Shown piece by piece: positions 32,442 through 46,322 of a stretch of 46,322 nucleotides of DNA; the first letter of the stretch is position 1, and every line of letters begins with the position of its first letter. The stretch covers positions 1 through 46,322 of the forward strand of contig CAYMOV010000014.1 in assembly GCA_964392085.1 (NCBI GenBank), read 5' to 3'. Under the pieces are notes generated by a model. The model ran no database searches. It had not been told where the DNA came from and worked only from the letters and a program-made list of their open reading frames with translations. This DNA is from CAYMOV01 sp964392085 (GTDB taxonomy: Bacteria > Oederibacteriota > Muellerivitia > Muellerivitales > Muellerivitaceae). The translations under genes and the position numbers were made by a program.

Positions 32442-32713
32442 TTTTCACCGCAGAGACGCGCCCCGCATCCAAATTAAGCTTTGATGATTGCGGGGCTGTC
32501 CCGCCTCCATATCATGGAAAACGGGCGGGACAGAGATCGCGGAGAAAGAACAAAGGGCAAAAGGTTGGGCTTTTGAGTTTTAGCTTTGGTGTTTTTTCCC
32601 CATCCTTTTGGGTTTGGCTTTTCTCTGCGATTTCTGCGGTGAATCGTTTGGGCGGTTGAGGTTGAGTTTCGGCATTTGGGGTGTGTCTGTACCCTGTGTC
32701 TCTGTGGTGAAAA
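32442..32713. repeat. Nonamer-periodic palindrome, AGAGA type (copy F)
   Basis: The left end TTTTCACCGCAGAGA (32442-32456) matches 14 of 15 bases with the complement of the right end (32699-32713). A second right-arm copy, 32622-32643, has the 9-base step CTCTGCGAT, TTCTGCGGT. The ends resemble those of the ATG-type and CCAAG-type elements. Confidence 0.7.
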
Positions 32714-32760
32714 CTCGTTTCGTTGTTGGCCGGTTGTTAAACTCCAAAGCGGGTTCCGAG

Positions 32761-33831
32761 ATGATCGAAAGTCGAATCCTACAGATCGAGCGTCGCTTCC
32801 AGGAACTGGGGGACCGCCTGGGCTCGCCCTCCGCCTTCGCCACGCCCGCCGAGCTCCAGAAGGCCGCCAAGGAATATTCCGACCTGGGCCCCTTGGCCGA
32901 GGCGATCCGCCTGCACCGACGGATTGAGGCGGACCTCCGGGAGGCCCGGGCGTGGCTCGAATCGGGCGACCCCGAGCTCAAAAAAATGGCCTCCACGGAG
33001 ATCCCCGACCTCCAGGAGAGCCTGGCGAAATCCGAGTCTTCCCTCAAGCTTTTGCTCCTGCCGAAGGACCCCTCGCGGAACAAGAACGCGATCTTGGAGA
33101 TCCGCGCCGGGACCGGCGGGGACGAGGCGGCACTCTTCGCGGGGGACCTCCTGCGGATGTACGTCAAATACGCGGAAAAACGCGGTTGGAAGATGGAAAC
33201 CCTGGACGTGAGCCCCACCGAGTTGGGCGGGTTCAAGGAGGCCGTCCTGTTGGTGTCGGGGGCGGGGGTCTTCGGGCGCCTCAAGTTCGAAAGCGGCACC
33301 CACCGGGTGCAGCGAGTCCCCCAAACCGAGGCCCAGGGCCGAATCCACACCTCAGCGGCCACGGTCGCGGTCCTCCCGGAAGTGGATGAGGTGGAAATCA
33401 AGATCAATGACCGGGATCTCAAGATTGACACCTTCTGTTCCCAGGGCGCGGGGGGCCAGAGCGTCAACACCACCTATTCGGCCATCCGGATCACCCACCT
33501 GCCCACGGGGTTGGTGGTGCAATGCCAGGATGAACGGTCCCAACTGAAGAACCGCGGGAAGGCCATGAAGGTGTTGGCCGCCCGATTGCAGGAACGGGCC
33601 GACGCCGAACGCAACGCGGCGGAAGCTTCGATCCGCAGGAACCAAGTGGGGAGTGGGGACCGGAGCGAGAAGATCCGAACCTACAATTTTCCCCAGAACC
33701 GGGTGACGGACCACCGGGTGGGTTTGACCCTCCACCAGTTGGACCGCGTCCTGGAGGGGAACTTGGATGAGTTCCTCGACGCCTTGGCGCTTCAGGAGCA
33801 GGAAGAACTCCTCAAGGAGGAGACACGATAA
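32761..33831 (+). CDS. prfA: Peptide chain release factor 1
   Basis: RF1 reads UAA and UAG in the ribosomal A site and triggers peptide release. The stop-codon recognition tripeptide is of RF1 type (PxT): Pro187-Gln188-Thr189 in RVPQTEAQGRIHT, and the catalytic GGQ is at residues 231-233 (GAGGQSVNTTYSAIRI). RNYNFP-type block appears as TYNFPQNRVTDHR. Length is 356 residues. RF2 is excluded because SPF is absent. The frame stays open upstream into the repeat, but the ATG at 32761 gives the normal N-terminus. prmC, which methylates the GGQ Gln, follows. Confidence 0.95.
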   Translation: MIESRILQIERRFQELGDRLGSPSAFATPAELQKAAKEYSDLGPLAEAIRLHRRIEADLREARAWLESGDPELKKMASTEIPDLQESLAKSESSLKLLLLPKDPSRNKNAILEIRAGTGGDEAALFAGDLLRMYVKYAEKRGWKMETLDVSPTELGGFKEAVLLVSGAGVFGRLKFESGTHRVQRVPQTEAQGRIHTSAATVAVLPEVDEVEIKINDRDLKIDTFCSQGAGGQSVNTTYSAIRITHLPTGLVVQCQDERSQLKNRGKAMKVLAARLQERADAERNAAEASIRRNQVGSGDRSEKIRTYNFPQNRVTDHRVGLTLHQLDRVLEGNLDEFLDALALQEQEELLKEETR

Positions 33832-33882
33832 GTTTTGAGTTTTAAGTTAAAAACGGCTTAAAAGTTAAAACTAACTGGATGA

Positions 33883-34009
33883 TGAAAAAGTCGAACTGAA
33901 GAGACTTTTTCGTGTTTTGCTCGCGACTCATCCCCCCCCATAACCGGGGGATTTACTGCGATTCGCTCGAACCGCGTGGTTGTTGGCAGTGTGATAAAAC
34001 ACTTTTTCA
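33883..34009. repeat. Small element with TGAAAAAGT inverted ends
   Basis: TGAAAAAGT (33883-33891) is perfectly inverted at 34001-34009. GAAAAAGTC (33884-33892) can also pair with GACTTTTTC (33903-33911), and a C-run/G-run hairpin lies at 33932-33950. An AT-rich inverted repeat (AGTTTTAA to TTAAAACT) precedes it at about 33838-33872. No gene fits. The first hairpin might terminate prfA transcription. Confidence 0.5.
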
Positions 34010-34053
34010 GCACCCCGCTAAGAATTTAAATCTTGGAACCCCTCGAGGAATTG

Positions 34054-34950
34054 ATGGAAGTGTCCCCCAGTGATCGCGACGAGGTTTGGACCCCGCTTCG
34101 GGTCTTGAACTGGGCCGTGCCTTTCCTCAAGGGGAAGGGCGTCGAGTCGCCGCGGTTGGACGTGGAGTGCCTCCTGGCCCGGGTGTTGGGCTGCGACCGG
34201 TTGAGGGTCTACCTCCAATTTGACCGGCCCCTCAGCGCCGACGAGCGGGCGACCCTGCGGGATTGGATCGCCCGCAGGGCCCGGCGGGAGCCCCTGGCCT
34301 ATCTCCTGGGGGAAAAGGAATTTTACGGCCTTCCTTTTATCGTGAACCGATCCGTCCTGATCCCCCGGCCCGAGAGTGAAATGCTGGTGGAAGAGGCGAA
34401 AAAGGTTTTGGAAGTCCTGCCCCCCGAAGAAAGAACGCTCTTAGACCTCGGGACGGGAAGCGGGTGCCTGGCCCTTTCCCTCGCGGCCGCCCTCCCAGAC
34501 CTCCGGGTTTGGGCGCTGGACCAGTCAGGGGATGCTTTGGCCACGGCCCGTCAAAACGCCCAGCGGCATGGTTTGGAGGATCGGGTGGTCTTTCGCCAAG
34601 GGAGCTGGTGGGAGGCCCTTTTACCCCCGGATCCGACCCAATTCGCTGTGATTATTTCTAATCCTCCCTATATATCCGAAGGGGAAAGGGGCGAAATCGC
34701 CCCAGAAATCCTTGAATATGAGCCATTTGTGGCTCTTTTTTCAGGGGAATCAGGATTAGTCGACTATCAAGCCATAGGGATGGGGTTGGAGGCAAGGCTG
34801 GCCCCCGGGGGTTGGGCTTTTTTGGAGTTGAACAGCAACCTATCAGACAAAATAGAAGCTCTTTGGGCGCACTGGGAGGGCCGACGGGTGCTCCGGGACC
34901 TCCAAGGCTTACCGAGAGTATTAGCCCTACAAAAGCAACCCATTGCTTGA
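34054..34950 (+). CDS. prmC: Release factor glutamine N5-methyltransferase PrmC
   Basis: PrmC methylates the GGQ glutamine of RF1 and RF2. The N-terminal helical domain (residues 1-75) is followed by the linker YGLPFIVNRSVLIPRPESEMLVEEA, SAM motif LLDLGTGSGCLALSLAAAL, and the catalytic NPPY at about 203-206 (IISNPPYIS). Length is 298 residues. I choose the ATG at 34054 because GAGGA lies 4 bases upstream; a TTG at 34033 has no ribosome site. The last 200 bases are AT-richer than the rest. The stop codon TGA lies within the -35 box of the next promoter. Confidence 0.93.
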   Translation: MEVSPSDRDEVWTPLRVLNWAVPFLKGKGVESPRLDVECLLARVLGCDRLRVYLQFDRPLSADERATLRDWIARRARREPLAYLLGEKEFYGLPFIVNRSVLIPRPESEMLVEEAKKVLEVLPPEERTLLDLGTGSGCLALSLAAALPDLRVWALDQSGDALATARQNAQRHGLEDRVVFRQGSWWEALLPPDPTQFAVIISNPPYISEGERGEIAPEILEYEPFVALFSGESGLVDYQAIGMGLEARLAPGGWAFLELNSNLSDKIEALWAHWEGRRVLRDLQGLPRVLALQKQPIA

Positions 34951-34976
34951 CAGCCTTCCAAACTGACGAGTATTAT
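34947..34976 (+). promoter_or_regulatory. Promoter for rpoBC overlapping the prmC stop
   Basis: TTGACA (34947-34952), 18 bases, TATTAT (34971-34976). The prmC stop TGA (34948-34950) is inside the -35 box. The predicted start is near 34983, only about 13 bases before a terminator-like hairpin. Confidence 0.7.
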
Positions 34977-34992
34977 CACTCCTCTTTGGCAC

Positions 34993-35028
34993 AAACGGGA
35001 AAAAGTCCCTTTTTCCCGTTTTTGTTTT
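34993..35028 (+). terminator. Terminator-like hairpin between the rpoB promoter and rpoB
   Basis: ACGGGAAAAAG pairs perfectly with CTTTTTCCCGT around TCC, and TTTTTGTTTTT follows. It could end prmC transcripts. It also lies inside the rpoB leader, so it may act as a promoter-proximal attenuator. Confidence 0.75.
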
Positions 35029-35032
35029 TGTG

Positions 35033-35056
35033 CGGCCGGAATTTAAAATCCGGCCG
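35033..35056 (+). other. Second hairpin in the rpoB leader
   Basis: CGGCCGGA (35033-35040) pairs with TCCGGCCG (35049-35056) around an AT-rich loop. It ends 18 bases before the GCGGAGGA ribosome site. Confidence 0.6.
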
Positions 35057-35086
35057 TCGATCTTGCTTTGCCTGCGGAGGACCGCC

Positions 35087-38755
<3,669 letters not shown>

Positions 38756-38780
38756 ACGCGAACCTTTCGAGGAGACGACC

Positions 38781-43063
<4,283 letters not shown>

Positions 43064-43067
<4 letters not shown>

Positions 43068-43093
43068 CCCTTGTTTGACCGGTCTCGTACTAT
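43064..43093 (+). promoter_or_regulatory. Candidate promoter for the rpsL leader, overlapping the rpoC stop
   Basis: TTGACC (43064-43069), 18 bases, TACTAT (43088-43093). The rpoC TGA (43065-43067) lies in the -35 box, the same arrangement as at prmC/rpoB. The -10 box is imperfect. Confidence 0.45.
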
Positions 43094-43133
43094 ATCGGCC
43101 CGCGCCGTGGGGCTTGGGCGGGAAAACCTCCTT

Positions 43134-43292
43134 TTGACGGGGCTTTTTCAACATTTCTCCGTCAAGGGTGAGCTTGAGGAGGTCTTTGCTTCAGCGATCC
43201 CCCTGAATCCGGGCGCCTGATTTTCGAGGCGTTGGATTGGGGAGCCGTTTGATCCGTAAGCAAAGACGCCCCGCCGTCTTTGCTTTTTTTTT
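43134..43292 (+). promoter_or_regulatory. Candidate attenuator in the rpsL leader
   Basis: A first hairpin pairs TTGACGG (43134-43140) with CCGTCAA (43159-43165). The segment GTCTTTGCTT (43182-43191) is identical to the 3' arm of the terminator downstream and can pair with the terminator 5' arm AAGCAAAGAC (43258-43267). Between them a nested stem forms from CCCC, AATCC and CGCCT with AGGCG, GGATT and GGGG (43199-43242), which stacks under the antiterminator. Terminator and antiterminator are therefore mutually exclusive. Confidence 0.6.
43258..43292 (+). terminator. Intrinsic terminator upstream of rpsL
   Basis: AAGCAAAGACG (43258-43268) pairs perfectly with CGTCTTTGCTT (43275-43285) around CCCCGC; nine T run from 43284 to 43292. 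It ends rpoC transcripts or acts as the off-state of the rpsL leader. Confidence 0.9.
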
Positions 43293-43363
43293 GTCCCAAG
43301 AACGGCTTGGGAGATGGACGCCTCGCCTTTCCCGGGGGCGCGAACGCATCGTGGAGGAATCCA

Positions 43364-43753
43364 TTGCCGACGTTGAATCAGCTGGTGCGGCACGGCCGCG
43401 AACAGGTCCGGCATAAATCAAAATCGCCGGCTTTGAAGCGCAGCCCGCAGAAGCGCGGGGTGTGCGTCAAGGTGGCCACCATGACCCCCAAGAAGCCGAA
43501 CTCGGCCCTGCGAAAGATCGCCCGCGTGCGGTTGACGAACGGCGTGGAAGTGACTTGCTACATCCCCGGGGTGGGGCACAACCTCCAGGAGCACTCGATC
43601 GTCCTGATCCGCGGCGGCCGCGTGAAGGACCTGCCGGGTATCCGGTACCACATCGTCCGGGGCGCCCTGGACGCGGCCGGCGTCGCCGACCGCCGCCAAA
43701 GCCGTTCGAAGTACGGAGCCAAACGCCCGAAGGAAGTTGCCGCCAAGAAGTAG
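43364..43753 (+). CDS. rpsL: 30S ribosomal protein S12
   Basis: S12 lies at the decoding centre. The TTG start at 43364 gives the normal N-terminus (PTLNQLVRHGRE) and GGAGGA sits 8 bases upstream; the frame runs open further back through the terminator, which cannot be coding. The sequence has the usual KSPALKRSPQKRGVC and MTPKKPNSALRKIARVRLTNG blocks. Both Lys residues that confer streptomycin sensitivity are present (PKKPNSA and RVKDLPG). Length is 129 residues. It heads the str-type run rpsL-rpsG-fusA. Confidence 0.96.
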   Translation: MPTLNQLVRHGREQVRHKSKSPALKRSPQKRGVCVKVATMTPKKPNSALRKIARVRLTNGVEVTCYIPGVGHNLQEHSIVLIRGGRVKDLPGIRYHIVRGALDAAGVADRRQSRSKYGAKRPKEVAAKK

Positions 43754-43824
43754 AAGCCTTTTCAAACTTTGAAACGGCTTCTGCAACGCAGAGTGGGCGG
43801 CTGAAGCCGCCGGTTTTGAAAAGG
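43752..43824 (+). promoter_or_regulatory. Candidate S7 regulatory RNA between rpsL and rpsG
   Basis: AGAAGCC and TTTCAAA (43752-43766) pair locally with TTTGAAA and GGCTTCT (43768-43782). GGCGGC (43796-43801) pairs with GCCGCC (43806-43811). Alternatively CCTTTTCAAA (43757-43766) pairs over ten bases with TTTGAAAAGG (43815-43824), just before the rpsG ribosome site. In E. coli S7 controls the str mRNA from this same gap. Confidence 0.5.
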
Positions 43825-43846
43825 GTAGTCACCAAGGAGAAGAGAG

Positions 43847-44317
43847 ATGCCTCGTCGTAAATCGGCCAGTACTCGGGAAACCCCGCCGGATGTCCGCTTC
43901 AACAGCACCCTGGCGGCCAAGTTCATCAACTGCATGATGTACCAGGGACGAAAAGGACCGGCCGCTAAGGCGTTTTACGACGCGCTGGAGCTGGTGGGCG
44001 AGCGCCAAAGCGAACCTTCCCTGAACCTGTTCAAGACCGCCATCGACAACGTGAAGCCCGTGTTGGAAGTGAAGTCCCGGCGCGTCGGCGGCGCCACGTA
44101 CCAGGTGCCGATCGAAATCAGGCCCGAACGCCGCACGTCCCTGGCCATCCGTTGGATCCTGATCGCCACCCGGGCCCGCAAGGAAAAGACCATGGCCGAG
44201 CGCCTGGCCGGCGAGTTCCTGGACGCGGCGAAGAACCAGGGCTCGTCCATCAAGAAGAAGGAAGACACCCATAAGATGGCGGAAGCCAACAAGGCCTTCG
44301 CCCACTACCGCTGGTAA
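43847..44317 (+). CDS. rpsG: 30S ribosomal protein S7
   Basis: S7 nucleates assembly of the small-subunit head and contacts E-site tRNA. The sequence starts MPRRKSAS and keeps the family blocks: KFINCMMYQGRKGPAAKAFY, VKSRRVGGATYQVPIE, RRTSLAIRWI, and the C-terminal MAEANKAFAHYRW. Length is 156 residues, the usual size. AAGGAG precedes the ATG. S7 is the known autoregulator of the str operon in enterobacteria; the structured gap upstream makes similar control plausible here. Confidence 0.97.
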   Translation: MPRRKSASTRETPPDVRFNSTLAAKFINCMMYQGRKGPAAKAFYDALELVGERQSEPSLNLFKTAIDNVKPVLEVKSRRVGGATYQVPIEIRPERRTSLAIRWILIATRARKEKTMAERLAGEFLDAAKNQGSSIKKKEDTHKMAEANKAFAHYRW

Positions 44318-44338
44318 ACCGAAAAAAGGACAGCTTCC

Positions 44339-46322
44339 GTGCCCAGACTCGTCGCGATCAGTAAAACCCGAAACATCGGCATCATGGCGCATATCGACGC
44401 CGGTAAGACCACTTTGACCGAACGCGTCCTTTATTACACGGGGCGTACCCACAAGATCGGCGAAGTGCACGATGGCACCGCCACCATGGACTGGATGGTC
44501 CAGGAACAAGAACGCGGCATCACCATCACTTCGGCGGCCACGACCTGCTTCTGGAAGAACCACCGCATCAACATCATCGACACCCCGGGCCACGTGGACT
44601 TCACCATTGAGGTCGAGCGTTCCCTCCGGGTGCTCGACGGCGCCATCGGCGTGTTCGGCGCCGTGGAAGGCGTGGAGCCCCAGTCTGAGACCGTTTGGCG
44701 CCAAGCCGACCGGTACGGCGTCCCCCGGATCGCCTTCGTCAACAAGATGGACCGGGTGGGGTCCGATTATTTCGGCGCCATCGACCAGATGCGCAAGCGC
44801 CTCGGGGCCAACGCCCATACCCTCGTGTTGCCGGTCGGCGCCGAGGAGAAGTTCGACGGCATCGTCGACTTGATCGAAATGAACCGCATCCATTGGACCG
44901 AGGAAGTGCTGGGGGCCAAGTTCGACATCCTGGAGATCCCCGCCGAGATGAAGGCCCAGGCCGATGAGTACCACCAGAAGCTCGTGGACGCCGTGGCCGA
45001 GTTCGACGACGCCTGCATGCAGAAGTACCTGGACGGGAACAAACTCACCCCCGAAGAGATCCGCCTTTGCATCCGCAAGGGGACGCTGGCCAACAAGTTC
45101 ACCCCGGTCATGTGCGGTTCGGCCTTCAAGAACAAGGGCGTTCAGCCCCTGTTGGACGCCGTCTTGGCCTACCTACCGGCCCCGAACGACATCCCCCACA
45201 TCAAGGGGACGAACCCGGAGACGGGCGAAGAGGAAGACCGCCTTTCAAACGACGAACAGCCCTTCTCGGCCCTGGCGTTCAAGATCCAAACCGACCCCCA
45301 CGTGGGGAAGCTGGTGTATTTCCGGGTGTACTCGGGTGTCCTGACGGGTTCCTCCTACGTCTACAACTCCGCCAAGGGCAACCGGGAGCGCGTGGGCCGG
45401 ATCCTGCAGATGCACGCCAATAAGCGCGAGGAAATCCAAGAAGTCTATTCCGGGGACATCGCGGCGGCCGTCGGCATCAAGGCCATCACCACGGGTGACA
45501 CCCTGTGCGACGAGGCCCATCCGATCCTCCTCGAACAAATGGTGTTTCCGGATCCCGTCATCTCGGTGGCCATCGAGCCCAAGACCAAAGTGGACCAAGA
45601 AAAGATGGGCTTGGCCCTCCAGAAGTTGGCCGAGGAAGACCCCTCTTTCCGCGTGAAGACGGACGAGGAAACCGCCCAAACCATCATCGCGGGCATGGGC
45701 GAGCTTCACTTGGAAATCATCGTCGACCGCATGATGCGCGAGTTCGGGGTCCAGGCCAACGTCGGCAAACCCCAGGTGGCCTACCGAGAGACCGTCCGCA
45801 AGAAGGTGGAGGCCGAGGGCAAGTACATCCGCCAAACCGGCGGTCGCGGACAATACGGCCATGTGTACATCACCATGGAGCCGTTGGAACCCGGAAAGGG
45901 GTTCGTTTTCGAGAACGGCGTCGTGGGCGGCACGGTGCCCAAGGAATACATTCCCGCGGTTGAGAAGGGCGTGACCGAAGCCAAGGAGTCCGGCGTTTTG
46001 GCCGGGTACCCCGTGGTGGACTTCAAGGTGACCCTGACCGACGGCTCCTACCACGAAGTGGACTCGTCCGAAATGGCCTTCAAGATCGCCGCTTCCATGG
46101 CCTTCAAGGACGCCATGCGCTCGGCCGAGCCGGTCCTGCTCGAGCCCATCATGGACGTTGAAGTCGTGACGCCCGAGGATTTCATGGGTCCCGTCATGGG
46201 CGACCTGCAGTCGAAGCGCGGGAAGATCGAGGGCATGATGTTGCGGGGACAGGCCCAGACGATCCGCGCCAAGGTGCCCCTGTCGGAGATGTTCGGTTAC
46301 TCGACGAGCCTTCGGTCCATGA
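44339..46322 (+). CDS. fusA: Elongation factor G (3' end outside the window)
   Basis: EF-G is the translocation GTPase. The GTG start lies 21 bases after the rpsG stop. G1 is AHIDAGKT, the switch region includes GTATMDWMVQEQERGITITSA, G3 is DTPGHVDF, and G4 is NKMD. Domain II, then EDPSFRVKTDEETAQTIIAG (domain III), and the domain IV tip region with GGRGQYGHVYI are present. The frame is open to the last base, giving 661 codons; typical EF-G has about 695, so about 35 residues of domain V are missing. The frame has no internal stop. It completes an rpsL-rpsG-fusA order. Confidence 0.97.
   Translation, partial: MPRLVAISKTRNIGIMAHIDAGKTTLTERVLYYTGRTHKIGEVHDGTATMDWMVQEQERGITITSAATTCFWKNHRINIIDTPGHVDFTIEVERSLRVLDGAIGVFGAVEGVEPQSETVWRQADRYGVPRIAFVNKMDRVGSDYFGAIDQMRKRLGANAHTLVLPVGAEEKFDGIVDLIEMNRIHWTEEVLGAKFDILEIPAEMKAQADEYHQKLVDAVAEFDDACMQKYLDGNKLTPEEIRLCIRKGTLANKFTPVMCGSAFKNKGVQPLLDAVLAYLPAPNDIPHIKGTNPETGEEEDRLSNDEQPFSALAFKIQTDPHVGKLVYFRVYSGVLTGSSYVYNSAKGNRERVGRILQMHANKREEIQEVYSGDIAAAVGIKAITTGDTLCDEAHPILLEQMVFPDPVISVAIEPKTKVDQEKMGLALQKLAEEDPSFRVKTDEETAQTIIAGMGELHLEIIVDRMMREFGVQANVGKPQVAYRETVRKKVEAEGKYIRQTGGRGQYGHVYITMEPLEPGKGFVFENGVVGGTVPKEYIPAVEKGVTEAKESGVLAGYPVVDFKVTLTDGSYHEVDSSEMAFKIAASMAFKDAMRSAEPVLLEPIMDVEVVTPEDFMGPVMGDLQSKRGKIEGMMLRGQAQTIRAKVPLSEMFGYSTSLRSM

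Larger units (their letters stand above)
32355..32760. other. 406-base gap between rpmE and prfA
   Basis: It holds the rpmE terminator (32378-32417), then an AGAGA-type palindromic element (32442-32713). No credible gene or promoter box is visible. prfA starts 47 bases after the element, without a strong ribosome site. Confidence 0.65.

Noticed and set aside
43186..43206. Six-codon leader peptide after GAGGAGG in the rpsL leader
   Set aside because: The TTG is only three bases after the ribosome site and the codons show no regulatory bias; too weak to list.

Overview
This window reads as a chromosomal housekeeping segment of a GC-rich, diderm (Gram-negative type) bacterium. Evidence for an outer membrane is an FtsEX/EnvC-type division hydrolase module, a secreted protein ending in a terminal Phe as outer-membrane barrels do (18909-20267), and YajC. 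I cannot name the phylum. The gene set and orders are bacterial core, but rpoBC is separated from rplKAJL, which argues for a poorly sampled lineage. All 37 genes I call lie on the + strand. TTG and GTG starts are frequent, including at rpoB, rpsL and rsmA. I see no tRNA or rRNA gene, transposase or CRISPR array.

Layout. 41-6901: cell-wall module mltG-ftsE-ftsX-envC-ctpA-divergent polysaccharide deacetylase; the ftsE-ftsX-envC starts overlap the preceding stops. 7092-14929: tsaD, mgtC-like, dusB, PAP2 phosphatase-rsmI, membrane HExxH protein-phoH, pdxA. 14992-15662: a 671-base element with 31-base perfect inverted ends that carries a GxxExxY (PDDEXK-like) gene. 15714-22413: rsmA, glmS, a strongly promoted outer-membrane protein with a long structured leader, an unknown secreted protein, yajC and an HTH-receiver fusion. 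22456-29429: folate/CoA run pabB, pabC, folD, coaE followed by two translationally coupled diguanylate cyclases. 29689-34950: rho, LysM-M23 peptidase, rpmE, prfA, prmC. 35087-46322: rpoB, rpoC, rpsL, rpsG and fusA, the last cut by the window end.

Most unusual content. (1) Five intergenic palindromes whose arms carry a 9-base period around ATG (6926, 11540, 13777, 23847, 24007). Two further elements have similar TTTCACC(A/G)C ends but different 9-base units: CCAAG, around the GxxExxY gene, and AGAGA/TCTGCG, before prfA. (2) A leader upstream of rpsL with an 11-bp intrinsic terminator whose 5' arm can instead pair with an upstream copy of the 3' arm, a classic attenuator layout between rpoC and the str operon. 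(3) A candidate S7 switch between rpsL and rpsG. (4) An FtsE homologue that has lost the Q-loop, signature and H-loop residues. (5) A strong promoter overlapping the prmC stop codon, followed at once by a terminator-like hairpin before rpoB.

All functional calls rest on reading motifs in the translated sequence; no database search or folding program was run.
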